From contig OX387201.1 in NCBI GenBank assembly GCA_947561715.1, forward strand, positions 14,026,001-14,090,000: 64,000 bases of DNA, in the 5' to 3' direction. The stretch comes from Ascidia mentula. Its lineage: Eukaryota; Chordata; Ascidiacea; Phlebobranchia; Ascidiidae. The position numbers and the translations under genes were made by a program. Below the pieces are notes generated by a model. That model saw only the letters and a program-made list of their open reading frames with translations, did no database searches and had not been told where the DNA came from. Positions 12,485-23,340 of this stretch are shown here, in pieces. The stretch's first letter is position 1, and each line of letters begins with the position of its first letter.

Positions 12485-12745
12485 ACAAGAGTACGTGAAA
12501 CCGTCCAGAGGCAAACGGGAGGGTCTGTCGAGCCGCGCGACGCTTTCAGCTGAAGCCGAGCAGGGCGTGTGGGCGTGAGTAACCTTGCGGTCCGTCGCTC
12601 GCGCTGTCATCCGAGCGGCTCCAGCGCACTGGCGCCGTGCGAAGGCCACGACCGTCTGAGAGGTGTTATAGGGCGCGCGGACTCGTCGGCCCATCGGCCC
12701 GTCGCCCAGGTGAGGAGGGATCGCCGCGTCTACCCTTCGTGTGTA
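12485..12745. other. GC- and CpG-rich island in AT-rich DNA
   Basis: About 260 bases are visibly GC-rich with many CpG, unlike anything else in the window. Open frames exist on both strands (12569-12769 + and 12449-12772 -), as expected from base composition alone, and their Arg/Ala-rich products resemble nothing I recognise. It could be a CpG-island promoter, a fragment of a foreign or retroelement sequence, or a captured GC-rich repeat. Confidence 0.6.
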
Positions 12746-14345
12746 GACATACGTATTTATGATTGCTAACATTTTTCCAATCCTTATTAAAACGCGACTT
12801 AGGAGGACACAGAAAAATTGTAAATTAGTATTTATTCATTATAGTTTTGTCCGCACCCGGCAAAAGATAAGTATTTAATTTTTGAGGCATGGCAACGACC
12901 GTTTAGAAAAACATTTAAACCACAATTATTTCGTCATAGAATCAGTAGCGAAACCTATGGGTTTAATTGGTTTCGGCCCAAATCTAGTTAAATGATGCGG
13001 TACTTTACTAGTAGTTGTTCAAGTTCATTATTACATTCAAATCCGCTGCAATTAACCACTAAATAATATATCGCAAAATAGGCCTAATTCGTAACTAAAA
13101 ATGTTAGAAACATGAGATTACGTCACCACAAAGGTTAGATTAAAATTATGAGATCATTCCCAAACTGACGTCTTGTGATGTCACTGAGCGAAGAAACACA
13201 CAATCCCCGTCTTATTAAAGTACAGAGTATGTAAGGCTTTTGTAACTTTCCATATTGCTAATCAACGTTAATGAACTTCCCAGTGTAATATCGGCCACGA
13301 AACATGCTTTTTTATGACATCTCCAGTTTTGTTATCGCTTCCAGTCTAATTGTACAGTCATATTATGGAAATGGACTTAATTGTTTCCATTGGAGTTGAT
13401 TACGTCATATCCTACAACATCACGAACCATGTCCTGTTGCAGTATTCTCCAGGCAACGTTGCTGTGTTTCATTGTTCCTTTTAAATGTTTATTTGACAAA
13501 GAGAAGTTTCAAAATTTTCGCTTTTTCTGAAGAAATTCTCTTTAAATTTATTCGGAAACACTGCCATACAGGCTATTGTTTTTTGACGTTTTATTACAAA
13601 CAATTACACACTTGAGGGTGCGACCCTGTTGCAATCTATAATAGTTAATTTTTTTGTTTTTTTTGTCATTATTAGGCTTGACATGTTCTTGTAAAAAGCT
13701 GTTTTAGTAACAGACTTTGACTCGGTGTAGTAAAACGGAATATCACCGATTTTGAGTTTTGTCATGTTTTCTTTAGCGCAAATTAAATCCAGTCTTCAAC
13801 AAAAAACAAATACATTAACGCATTTCTGCACATAATACCACCAAACAAGTTTTTTTTTTCAAATAAAAATATACTATTATTTTTTGCGTAATGTTGTCGA
13901 ATCTCAGCTCAGACCTAAAACGTTTCGCATTATTGCACGCATTAAAAGTGTGCTATCGAATAATTTGGTATTATGTATATTGTTGTTATATAAGAATGAG
14001 TCAAGTTCGTGTTTAACATGAAGGTTCAACGCTCGGTGGCAGTAGCAAGTTATTTCTCATTTCAGGATCTTGTAAATACTTGAAAGTCATATGCAAGTAC
14101 AAATTTAACATAAACGCCGATATCCAGTAAGGCACCAAGCCAGCCACAGGATCGCCATTTGTTGTCTTAGCAAGAACAATAAAATTAGCAATGTGCTGAA
14201 CACCAATTGTTTTTTAGAATTAGGTACATACTTCATTGTAGTGTATTGTGATACATACAAAACACAGGACATGCTGTTTAAATCCAACGCAACGCAACCT
14301 GACACTAAACATAAATATAAGCGTAGAGAAGGAATTTTTTCAATC
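12746..14345. other. Intergenic, start of lectin array unit 1
   Basis: No gene seen. 13080-13230 matches unit-boundary sequence found again at about 22560-22690, 34620-34760 and 42730-42870. From about 13945 the sequence matches 25025 onward, 35040 onward and 43170 onward, which are the starts of the other array units. A short CAACG run (two copies) sits near 14286. Confidence 0.6.
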
Positions 14346-14508
14346 ACTGTTACATCGCCACATTTCTATGCCGTTTTAAATATGTTTTCTGTGTTAGGTG
14401 ATTAAGTTTGACGTCAACACAATATTGTTGTTACCTCACACAAACCGTTGTCCTATGTAGAACCCTATTAATGTTTGCCAGTGTCAGTGTTGTTTGAGTT
14501 TTGTTCAT
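14346..14508 (+). repeat. Probable left LTR remnant of BEL/Pao element
   Basis: This segment is a diverged direct copy of 15795-15952. Shared landmarks include the tract around the CAACACAATATTG word and the later GTTTGAGTTTTG/GTCTGAGTTTTG word. The two copies flank the BEL/Pao pol relic, so they are probably its long terminal repeats. Ends cannot be placed exactly. Confidence 0.5.
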
Positions 14509-14559
14509 GCCGATTTATAGGCGGTTTTTCGGAGTGATTACACTGCGGTTCTGTTAAGC

Positions 14560-15740
14560 ATTCGAAGTGCAACCAAACGGTTTCGAGTTTTTTTCGCTAA
14601 TCGCCTGGCTGAGATTGAACGACTGAAAAAGGCACAATGTTTCTTTTAAAGCCTGAAACCAACTGGCTGCCGAAGTTCCTGAGGAATTTAATCCGATATG
14701 GAAGCCGCAGTCGGCTGTACTGAAGTACATCGACCGAAGCACTCCACGGATCGAATCATTGAACGTTACTCATGCCTACACCGATTAAAGAAAGAGCTAC
14801 ATTTGTTTGGTAATCACTGACCAACCGTTCCCCAATGTCAGAATTGACTATTTCTTTCCTTTTCTGGTGAAGCAGGGTCGCAGCGAAGTGAAAAGTTATT
14901 TGCATATTCACCTGCCTTACAATCCGTGCCGTTCATCTGGAGGTTGCCCACAGTCTGTCTTCTGATTCGTTTATAGCTGCCTTTCGTGGTTTCATTGGGA
15001 GACGCGGAGCACCGAGGCATATCTTCAGCGACAATGGCATACATTTTGTTGGTGCCGTGAAAATTCTTTAATCACTGAATTTCTGCTTTAGAAACAGACG
15101 ACTTGGTCATTTACCCATCCTGCTGCAAGCCACATGGGTGGCGATTGGGAATGCATGATTCGTTTCGTTCGTCGGATTATGTCCTTGCTCGCTGGTTCCC
15201 ACCTGATGAAGTCCTAGAGACCTTGTTTGTGGAAGCTGAATCATCTATAACCAACTTTAGGCACTTTGTTCCGGTGACATTTGATCATAGGGACGAAGAA
15301 TCGCTGACCCCGAACATCTCCAGCTGATGAGAGAATCCTCCTACCTGCCTCCGACGATTGTAGAGAAAAAGGATTGCTACACAAGACGGCGTTGGCGTCA
15401 GGTGCAGTTTCTCGCTGACCACTTCTGGAAGAGGTTCGTGCGTGAATACCTACCGGTCATCTCTGCTCGTCAGAAGTGCCATGATTCCCAGCCCAACTTG
15501 AAGAAAAATGGTGTCGTTCTAAAAGGTCGAAAATCGTTGAGACGTACCCCGATGAAACTGAAAAAGTTCGCACTGTGCTCGTTCGGACGAGCAGCGGTGT
15601 CTTTCGGTACCATATCACAAAACTGTGTCGCATCTTTGATTCTGATGATACCTTCTCATCCTCCACCTCTCCGAGCGATGTCAGATATGGTTGCTATGAA
15701 CACCGGGTTTCACACCTCGGTTTTCTGATAGGGATCTCTC
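14560..15740 (+). pseudogene. BEL/Pao retrotransposon pol relic (integrase)
   Basis: Degenerate + strand pol coding sequence broken by several frameshifts. 14560-14650 reads as the region before integrase (Ala-Asn-Arg-Leu-Ala-Glu-Ile). 14850-15060 reads as the integrase core (Ala-Val-His-Leu-Glu-Val and Ser-Asp-Asn-Gly). 15103-15327 continues the core up to a Leu-Thr-Pro-Asn segment. 15327-15700 carries the BEL/Pao C-terminal pattern Arg-Arg-Arg-Trp-Arg-Gln-Val-Gln followed by Phe-Trp-Lys-Arg and Arg-Glu-Tyr-Leu-Pro. Gag, protease and reverse transcriptase are absent, so the element has a large internal deletion. The paralogous place in unit 2 (about 26970) lacks it. Confidence 0.82.
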
Positions 15741-15794
15741 GAAATGATTTGTCACGTGCGATGTTGGCAATGTGTTTTTTTGAAAATGTTTCAC

Positions 15795-15952
15795 GTCATT
15801 ACCACATTTTGGGGGGACTTTATATGCCGTTTGAATATTTTTTTTTTGTGTTGGGTGATTATTTGCTAGTTTAAAGTCAACACAATATTGTAGTTTTGTC
15901 CCTCTGAAGAACCCCGATGCCTGCTAGTGCTGTTGTTGTCTGAGTTTTGCCT
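15795..15952 (+). repeat. Probable right LTR remnant of BEL/Pao element
   Basis: Direct, diverged partner of 14346-14508 on the far side of the pol relic. Following sequence (15950-16000) matches unit 2 near 27005-27050, so the array sequence resumes here. Confidence 0.5.
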
Positions 15953-17875
15953 TAGTTAGTTTTCGTGCACTGTTGTATGAAACTAATAAGTTATATTTAA
16001 ATAAGGACAATTTCAGGCAAATTTAAGTGCAAGTTGAAATAGGTCAGAAAACGCCGCCTGTTGCACTGTCTGGGCGCAAGGAGTCACGCCCGCCCGACTG
16101 CAAAGGGTCCAAATTTGAAAACGGATTAAACGGTTCCGGTAATGACGTTGGCTCGGATACTCGCTTAACATTCCCTCACAGCCGGAAGACATGATGGAAC
16201 TTTTCGAGAAAACCACTCACTTTGCGCAATCGTTAAAGCATAGGATTGCAGCCCAAACCGCAGGCAAGACACATGATCACAGTCTGTTTTTGTTTTTTTT
16301 GTTACATTCTAACTGCGTTAAACTACGGTTTCTGTTAGCTTTATTTCCGCCTTTTGCTTCCATTTTAAATTGTGATTAATTTAGTTCGCATACCATTTTG
16401 TAACTGTTCCCACATCCATGAAGCAATACCGACGTATATCCCAGGAGAAACGGCACAGTTTTATCTCGAGATTAGGCCTACATCTATCGCATAAAAAATA
16501 TATTATCTTTACTATGAGTTTTAAGGATTAATTTTATTTGTCTTTCAAAAACTAAGCTGAATATTCAAATTTTCTTGCATTTTGAAGCATATTTTTTTCA
16601 CGATTTTCATGATATTGGTGATACGCGAAAGTTTGGGAATTACTGCAGTTAACTTCAGTTCGATGATTTAATTGCCATCAGGAGACATTCTATCAAAAAT
16701 TCAATTAAGGCAATTAAGTCGTAAATGACAACTTGGAATCTGATCAATGAATGTGCGACACGTTCACAATCATCATCGCAAGGAATTTTTTAAATGCAAA
16801 AAGGATTTATGTATCGCTATCTTCTCAAGGTTATCCCTCGCCACAAGTGCACAGTATAAAAATGATTTTATGAAACAGTATAAATAATCGAAAGCTGTTT
16901 TTTTTGTCCAACTACAATTTTTGTGTTTTAATCTTGTGTTGTTTTTTAAAGGCGTATGTTTGCAGTTTCTCAAGCAATTTTGCAGCAATGCAGTTGTTGC
17001 AACCTATACGCCAAATATGAGCCTCATGCTGGGCCTTAACAATATTGTTTATAATCGATGGGAAATCCTATTTGATTTAACGCATTTGAAATGAGATCGC
17101 ACGTCAGTTCTAACTGTTGTGTTTTTGTAACCTGACTTTAATTGAAAACTTAATGCAAACATTCCACTAATATTTATTTACCATGAACAATTTTGGATAC
17201 GAAATTAACACATGCAATGATACCAACGCCAAACGGAGTGAATTTACGCCCAAACGCTCAGGCAGAGTTCAGGAGAACCAAAAGAACTACTATTGCCACT
17301 ACTCATGCACAGCAAGCTACACACACATTATACAAAGCGGAGAAAAGGGCAAACCAACAGTCAACGGACATCAAAGAATGCCAAGGTCACTGTAGATCAA
17401 AGAAAGGTCGGTAAATGAAAGACGATAAAGGACAGTCACATGGGAAAACTTAACGTCTCTAAGCGACCAAACCAAAGACTTAAACTAGCCAATAAAACAC
17501 TTGAGATTAATATGACGCCAAAACAGCTGGGAAACCATATCGCACAAAGGAAACTAAAGGCAAAAATCACGTGAAAGTACAGCCGTTGCTATCGATACAC
17601 TTTGAAATAAAACACATTTGACAAGACGGCCTAAGAATGCCTTTACCCATAACCCAGTGGAGACAGATTCCGAACAATGACAAACTGTCCATGCAACCTA
17701 AGTCCATAAATGCAAACTTTAATATGTAGGGTCAAATTACGCAACACCAATCCTGGATGCAGCAGCGGAATGACATTACGAATTTTTGCATGTTGGGCCA
17801 TTCGCCAGTTCGTTTTGTTGAAATTACCTACTTCAAAAGTTAAATGACTACGTGCAGACACCGAGTCCCAGACCC
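15953..17875. repeat. Upstream region of CTL-A1, shared with unit 2
   Basis: No gene supported. The whole stretch aligns with 27005-28931 of unit 2, and partly with 35820-36470 and 43960-44600 of units 3 and 4. The open frames at 17183-17414 are conserved only as duplicated DNA and shift frame between copies. Confidence 0.6.
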
Positions 17876-17885
17876 TAATAAAAGG
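17876..17885 (+). promoter_or_regulatory. Altered TATA-like box of CTL-A1
   Basis: TAATAAAAGG stands where CTL-A3 and A4 have TATAAAAGG, about 170 bases before the start codon. In the copies a 5'-UTR intron (GTTTGT donor near 17970, acceptor just before the AAAAAGG-ATG) would follow; in this gene the acceptor AG is replaced by CG. Confidence 0.45.
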
Positions 17886-18048
17886 AGGAAAATCACAAAA
17901 GATTGGAGCATATATGTCAAGCAACTGGAAAGACTTCATACTACAACATTGTTAGAGGTTTCCAATACAGGTTTGTATTGAGTTGATTTTCTGTGTGTGT
18001 CGTTTTAACTTCGTTTAATTTTCTTCAAAATTTTAATTCCGAAAAAGG

Positions 18049-19118
18049 ATGCTACGAGTTCTTATTGGTATGATTGCAGCAGCCCTGGTGCTCGACTGTT
18101 CATTTGCCTCCAACGAAGGTAATTCAATTTCAATTTTTTTCATGAAAAATAATTGTGCAATTTATGTTAGAGTAATGACGTTTGGCAAATAAATATATTT
18201 ATTCAACATAATTACATATATGAATACACAGTAAAATCAAATACGCTCATTTAAAATGCCGTGTTATGAAAAGTTACCTTAAATCATTTGTTTCAGATCG
18301 CAATAAATGTGAAGGGGTTGTCTACAACGGTAAGTGCTACCACCTTGCATATACCTACGGTACGGGAGTTTCTTTAACCTCTGGACGGAGCTGGTGTCAG
18401 TTTTATGGTGGCGTGCTTGCTGAAATCGACGGCGAAGATATGTATGACGTCATGTACGATTATGTGCAAACAGCTTGGGTGGACAAAAAGAGGTTATATG
18501 TGAATGTGTGGCTTGGATCTTACTACGAGGTACCAAACTTTGTCTCACCTCTTTTCCAAAAATTTTATTGTCAGGAAAATTAATTTAACACTAATTGGTC
18601 ATAGGCTACATGTTAATCCCTGGTTGGTGCTAATCTGAAATAACGCAGTAATGTTTCATGCAATGGCATGATGGGCAGAATCGCCCACTGCACGGGTCCT
18701 TACTTGGCGAGCACAGCTATCGTATCGTGATCATTTAGTTTACAGGCTTCGCAGCCAAGGTATTGTAGCCTAGCTGGATCGGCGGCTGCAAAGCCTGTAA
18801 GTGTAAAACTAATAATGTACAATAATTTACCAAATGTTTTTATTTTAAATATTTTTGTGAAAACCTTTATATGGTCATAATGAACAAAACAACCACATTT
18901 ATTTGTAGACTGGCAACAATCTTATCAGACTCTCAAACGGTAACAAATGGCGTCCACGCGCCAACATGTGGTATAAAGGATGGCCTCACACACAAACAGA
19001 CAGAACGGCACTTGGATTTCAAGTGAACATAGGACCCGGACAAACACTAAAAGGATTTTTCAACCACAACGGTTCGAGCATTTATTCTCCTGTTCCTCTC
19101 TGCTCCAGAAATCTCTAG
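18049..19118 (+). CDS. Secreted C-type-lectin-like protein, CTL-A1
   Basis: Three coding exons, 18049-18118, 18297-18529 and 18909-19118, with phases in agreement, encode 170 residues. Exon 1 is a signal peptide (hydrophobic core residues 4-15). Exon 2 opens the lectin fold: Cys28 and Cys37 form the N-terminal hairpin pair of long-form domains, then Ser-Trp-Cys (Cys57) and Gly-Gly-Val-Leu-Ala-Glu-Ile match the first helix and loop. Exon 3 ends Pro-Leu-Cys (Cys166), likely pairing with Cys57. The middle cysteine pair, the Trp-Asn-Asp and the Glu-Pro-Asn/Gln-Pro-Asp calcium-sugar motifs are absent, so sugar binding cannot be assumed. Intron 2 holds a SINE fragment on the - strand. It is nearly identical to CTL-A2. 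Likely a secreted recognition or matrix protein; function is inferred from family only. Confidence 0.82.
18640..18800 (-). mobile_element. 5'-truncated SINE fragment in CTL-A1 intron 2
   Basis: Reverse complement of the SINE body at about 47310-47465: shared landmarks are the GGCTGCGAAGCCT word and the neighbouring CCTTGGCTGC word. The tRNA-like head is missing. The same copy is present in CTL-A2 at 29725-29865, so it predates that duplication. Confidence 0.7.
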
Positions 19119-19731
19119 GAATTATCTTTCCCAGCGATACTGTCCAACTTGTAATCTTTCGCCATGCTATTCACTGCTTGAAACTTTCATGTAATTCGCA
19201 CATAATAAAACATCCACCAAGCAAGTAGCCAGAGATTTAAATGTCCATAAGCTATACTATAAAATACAATTCTCTACGGTATCAAAAATATGCTGTTTTC
19301 ATCGCGATATGAAATCAAAATGTTTTCGTACAACCGCCATATGTAAGTTGGCTTACGCTAAGAAACAGAAATTTGCAGACTGTTTAAAATATTGTTCGAA
19401 AAGTGTTTGGAACAGTTGCTACAAAGTATCCTAAGACATTGCGAAAAAGATTTTTTTTTTATTATGAAAAGTGTGGCACAATTATAGTCACGTTTTCGCA
19501 GAAAGATTTCAATCCAAGGACGAATAGGGTGTCAATGTCAATTCGATATAACCGTGCACCTGCAGTAGTGAATAATATTGTAAACATACCTCCAAGATTT
19601 ACCCTTATTTATAGTTTCGTATAAACCGTATATTATAGACAAATATTGTTATAAATGTGCGAACAAACCATCACTTTGGCTTGCACTTACAGAACTTTAA
19701 CCATTTGATTGTTACAAACACTGATTTATTT
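19119..19731. other. 3' flank of CTL-A1
   Basis: No gene. AATAAAACA at about 19203 is a plausible poly(A) signal. The stretch aligns with 30197-30800. Confidence 0.55.
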
Positions 19732-20008
19732 GTGACACGGGGCCTGACGGCACTACTGGTTGAGCATTGCTTGGCCATAGTGTTTCCACCTAGTTTTCTC
19801 CGTAGGGATGGAACCAGTTTGGTGCCCAACGGATGACCACGATTGCATAGTCACCACAAAGTGGAAGTCTTTGCTTGGCCGTTTTGTCGGCAAAGTCGTC
19901 TGATAGTCACACCAGCTGCACTGATGAGACCTTATAGATCGAGACAGTGGCCAACTGTCAGCAGCTTACACAATTCATATTATTGGCTCCACTTTACTCA
20001 TTTATTTG
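19732..20008. repeat. Copy of the M1 inverted-repeat element family
   Basis: Shares the words around GGGGCCTGACGGCAC, GTGCCCAACGGATGAC, CACACCAGCTGCACTGA and the closing CAGCTTACACAATTC with copies at 30801, 31451, 32091, 32267 and 56963. The 56963 copy shows the terminal inverted repeats; here the left terminus is diverged. Confidence 0.6.
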
Positions 20009-20261
20009 ATAGGAAGGAATTTTAAAGGTTGCCCCTGGTGAACACAACGTCGTCAAATTTTTTGAAAACGCTGATGCCGTAAATCGTTTTTCGGCGTTTT
20101 ACAAACAATGACACAATTGAGTGGTAATCCTGTTGCAAACTTTAGTAGTGGAAACAATTAACCACGCAAATGTACATTGTATTTGATTACGACAGGAAGA
20201 CAATTCGCAGGGTTTGGACAGGGTAAGACCTTGTGCTTTCTTTTGAATAACGTGTTTTTCA

Positions 20262-20470
20262 GGTGAGGCCTCATGTGAAGGCGTGGTTCACAACAGCAAA
20301 TGCTATCACTTGGCTTACACGTACGGCACAGGCGGTTCCTTGAATCAAGGGAAAAGCTGGTATCGTTTTTTCAGAGAAAAACACAATCATATACTAAAAA
20401 ATGAGTGGACGAAAGTAGAGTGCCTGTGAACATTCTGACCTGTTTATCTTATGACGTGACTTTCCCTATA
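20262..20470 (+). pseudogene. Broken lectin middle exon, unit 1
   Basis: A splice acceptor and about 45 codons match the start of the lectin middle exon (Cys-Glu-Gly-Val-Val, Lys-Cys-Tyr-His-Leu-Ala-Tyr-Thr-Tyr-Gly-Thr-Gly-Gly). The core Cys of Ser-Trp-Cys is Tyr, and the part encoding Leu-Ala-Glu-Ile is deleted. Its Glu/Ser opening resembles the CTL-B subfamily more than CTL-A. No first or last exon is seen nearby. The unit 2 counterpart is at 31826-32055. Confidence 0.7.
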
Positions 20471-21214
20471 ACGCTAACTAAGTTATATGTTGTAAACAAC
20501 ATTTACAAACTGTCACTGCTTATTAAATTATCAAAACGAAACTCAATACAGAATTGTTTTCGATCGCAAACTTCTTCAAATTAATATTTCTGAGCATACT
20601 TATGGACACTTGATGGTGATATAGAGCGACATATTTATATATAGCATGGCATTATAATTCCAGGGGATAATGAAAATGTTTTAACTTCACGAAATCCACC
20701 TAACCAGCAACACTTCTTTCGCATAACACAAGTGATACTTCAGTTTCAATTTCAAATACTACTATGTCAACTTCAGTTCTGATGATCAGAACTGATGATG
20801 CTTAATAAAACGAAACATGTTTTCGAAAACTAGAAGCGTTGACACAAAATTGTCATAATAATATTTGAAATTGGAATTACAGGGGAAATTCTGTTTCTGT
20901 ATTGGATTTTGTTTTGCAAAACCTTTTTTTAGTTTCTTGTAAAATAATTTAAATGCCCAAATTTCGATGTGAAATCAATCAAACACCTTTTTAAATGAGA
21001 AATTCACGGAACTTGCAATATAAAACCCTTTCATTCCGAATTAAAGTCAATCCATACGTAATTAACGCAATTTCAAACGGACATTTGTTTTCGATGGAAA
21101 ATTTTATATCCGTTCCAAAGAAGACAAACCTTTAAACCAAGTAGCAAACAAATAAATCTTTGAAAGTAAAAACGTTTCCACTTCGGCATAATTGATATAA
21201 AAACGTTTACTTTT
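20471..21214. repeat. Array sequence shared with unit 2
   Basis: No gene seen; aligns with about 32520-33230. It contains a short self-complementary word near 20771-20800 (AGTTCTGATGATCAGAACT). Confidence 0.55.
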
Positions 21215-21471
21215 TTATTTAATCACAATTTTACGTATATTAGGCGTGTTTATAAAGATGAATTTGGTGTGGTCCATCTCCTTCTCCAGAACCATAGTCT
21301 CGTGAAAGTCAATCCAGTGCCCAAAAACCGCAGAATGTTTGGCAAATGATGTCATTGTCCAATTGCATGGAATACAGGTATTTGTAAATTTCCTTGCTAA
21401 AATTCCTGTGTCAGGTGTATATAGGAAGTAGATGTTTCGCAATTGTTTCAATCCTAGTTCTGGAATACAGT
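21215..21471 (-). pseudogene. Unknown conserved exon, unit 1 copy
   Basis: A - strand frame preceded by a plausible acceptor and ended by TAA at 21217-21215 encodes 84 residues. The unit 2 copy at 33273-33529 has the same length and only a few residue differences. A fragment occurs at 11976-12024. I recognise no family. It has two cysteines spaced by two residues (Ile-Pro-Cys context) and a Trp-Ile-Asp segment. No upstream exon was identified, so it may be a duplicated last exon of a gene, or chance reading of recent duplicates. Confidence 0.3.
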
Positions 21472-22695
21472 CTTGTGCGATAAAATAATCAGTTTGTTAT
21501 GACAAGAAAATAAATAAAATGTAACGGTAAAGTAGTGTATGGGAGAAATGTATGAGCAATATAAGTTTGCAATAACAATAACTTATAATATGAAACTACT
21601 GTAACTCAAGGTATGTGTTTGTGTGTTGCTAAACTTTACATCGTGTGGTGATATTTACCTATCCTTAGTCCTATTACAAAAAAGCGTAGAAAACGATTAT
21701 GTAGGACATAAGGCGGCCAAAATTGCTAGCACCGCACACATGCAGTTGCTCGATGTGATAAGGTGAGTACTTAACCTAAAATTTCTAGTTATTTTCGAAT
21801 TTCTCTGGGAGTACTTTGCGTGAGGCAATTGCAAAAAATCCTTGGATGAAATTCGTTCTCTGCCCGACATTAACTTGGAAACCAATTGATGTTTTGCCGA
21901 CTATCCAGCCTTAATGCCAAAGACTGGAGCAGGGCCTCCATTTATCTCACGAGACATGTTTGTCTAAAGTACTCGATTTTTTTGTCTTTTGACATAAATT
22001 TTGACATGTGTGTATATTTTTTTGCACATAGCTCTGGAAGTTTGGACAGATCAAAGCTTTAAGATTAGTTCAGTCGACGGTCTTGAGTAGAAGAACGAGT
22101 ACATTATGAAAAAAAGAAAATATCAGTTTAATTATAGCAGTTAACGTGGGTAGAAAATAAGTCAGAAACATGGGCACCACACTTACATAGGGCTGCGATT
22201 AGCACCAATTTTCGCTGTGGTCTGTACATCAACAAACACGGGAAAACAACACTGCTTCCTACCAATAACATTTGGGTAGAGCCACAAGGGCGGGGTCAAT
22301 TTTGTCTTTGCAACCTGTAAACATTACACTTTAATAATTTATTGTAAGACGCAACCGCTAGCACTAATATTTCTTGTCAAGGACAAGAAACAAAAAAGAA
22401 GTGACAACCGTTTGCGTTTCATTATTCGGATGACCTGCCGAATAATCGGTTTCGGCCCAAATCTAGTTAAACGATGCGGTACAATACTATAGTAGTTGTA
22501 TTCAAATCCGCCGCAATCAACCACTAAATAATTTATCGCAATATAGCCCTAAACTAAAACTGTTAGAAACATGAGATTACATCACAACAAAGGTGAGATT
22601 AAAGTTATGACATCACACCCAAACTGACGTTTTGTTATGTCACTGAGCGAAGAAACACACAATCCCTGTCTTATTGAAGTACAGAGTATTTTAAC
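21472..22695. repeat. Array sequence shared with unit 2, unit end
   Basis: No gene. Aligns closely with 33530-34770. It ends with the recurring unit-boundary segment. Confidence 0.6.
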
Positions 22696-22699
22696 TTTG

Positions 22700-23340
22700 T
22701 TTATGTCACTTGATGAAATTTTGGTTGCAAGTCCAACGCACGAAGAATATGTGAACCATCTCAGAAAACTCCTGCGAAGCTTCTTCCAACTGAGGTAGAA
22801 GCAATTAGGCGATTTTTAGCTCCGTATTCAATAAACGCTCTTTAAGAGTTGATTGGCATGGTAAATTCTGTACGAAGCTCTTTCTGGTAAACCCAAGCAC
22901 CTGGTTTGGACCAGTGAACATCGTTTGATGAGGCAAAAAAAGGCTTTTGCCGATGCCACGATGTTTCATCATCCACAGAGACATTTCCGATACTTTGTTA
23001 GGAAACGCAATTTTCACAGATCATAAACCTCTTGCTCATAGTTCTGGGAATAAAAAGACTGGCCCATACTGTTATTAACATTGCCCTGTTGTCTCACATT
23101 TTTCTTTGGCAAAAACCACAGAGCCTTGGTCAGCATGTCAGCAGCGACATCTTTTGACGATATCAGAATTCACCACTGGTGTGCAATACATCACCGGAAA
23201 AAGTGTTTCGCGTGCTACCATGCCGGCTTTGCAAACTCCATCCCTGGATTTCGACTTTGAAGCTTTGGCAATTGCTCAACAAACCGACGAGGATATTACG
23301 ATTGGCACTTTAGGTGTTAAGCTTTTATGCAACGTGTAAC
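22700..23340 (+). pseudogene. Ty3/Gypsy reverse transcriptase-RNase H relic
   Basis: Degenerate pol piece. Asp-Glu-Ile-Leu-Val-Ala-Ser at about 22710 matches the end of the reverse transcriptase catalytic box (normally Asp-Asp). A Gly-Met-Val-Asn segment follows near 22855. Thr-Asp-His-Lys-Pro-Leu near 23017 and an Ile-Ser-Glu-Phe-Thr-Thr-Gly segment near 23165 match Gypsy RNase H and the linker after it. Several frameshifts and stops break it. It sits in a roughly 2.3-kb stretch absent from the other units, so it came in after, or was lost from, the array copies. Confidence 0.75.

Noticed and set aside
12449-12772. 107-residue open frame on the - strand over the GC-rich island
   Set aside because: GC-rich DNA gives long frames on both strands by chance; no domain, splice context or copy supports it.
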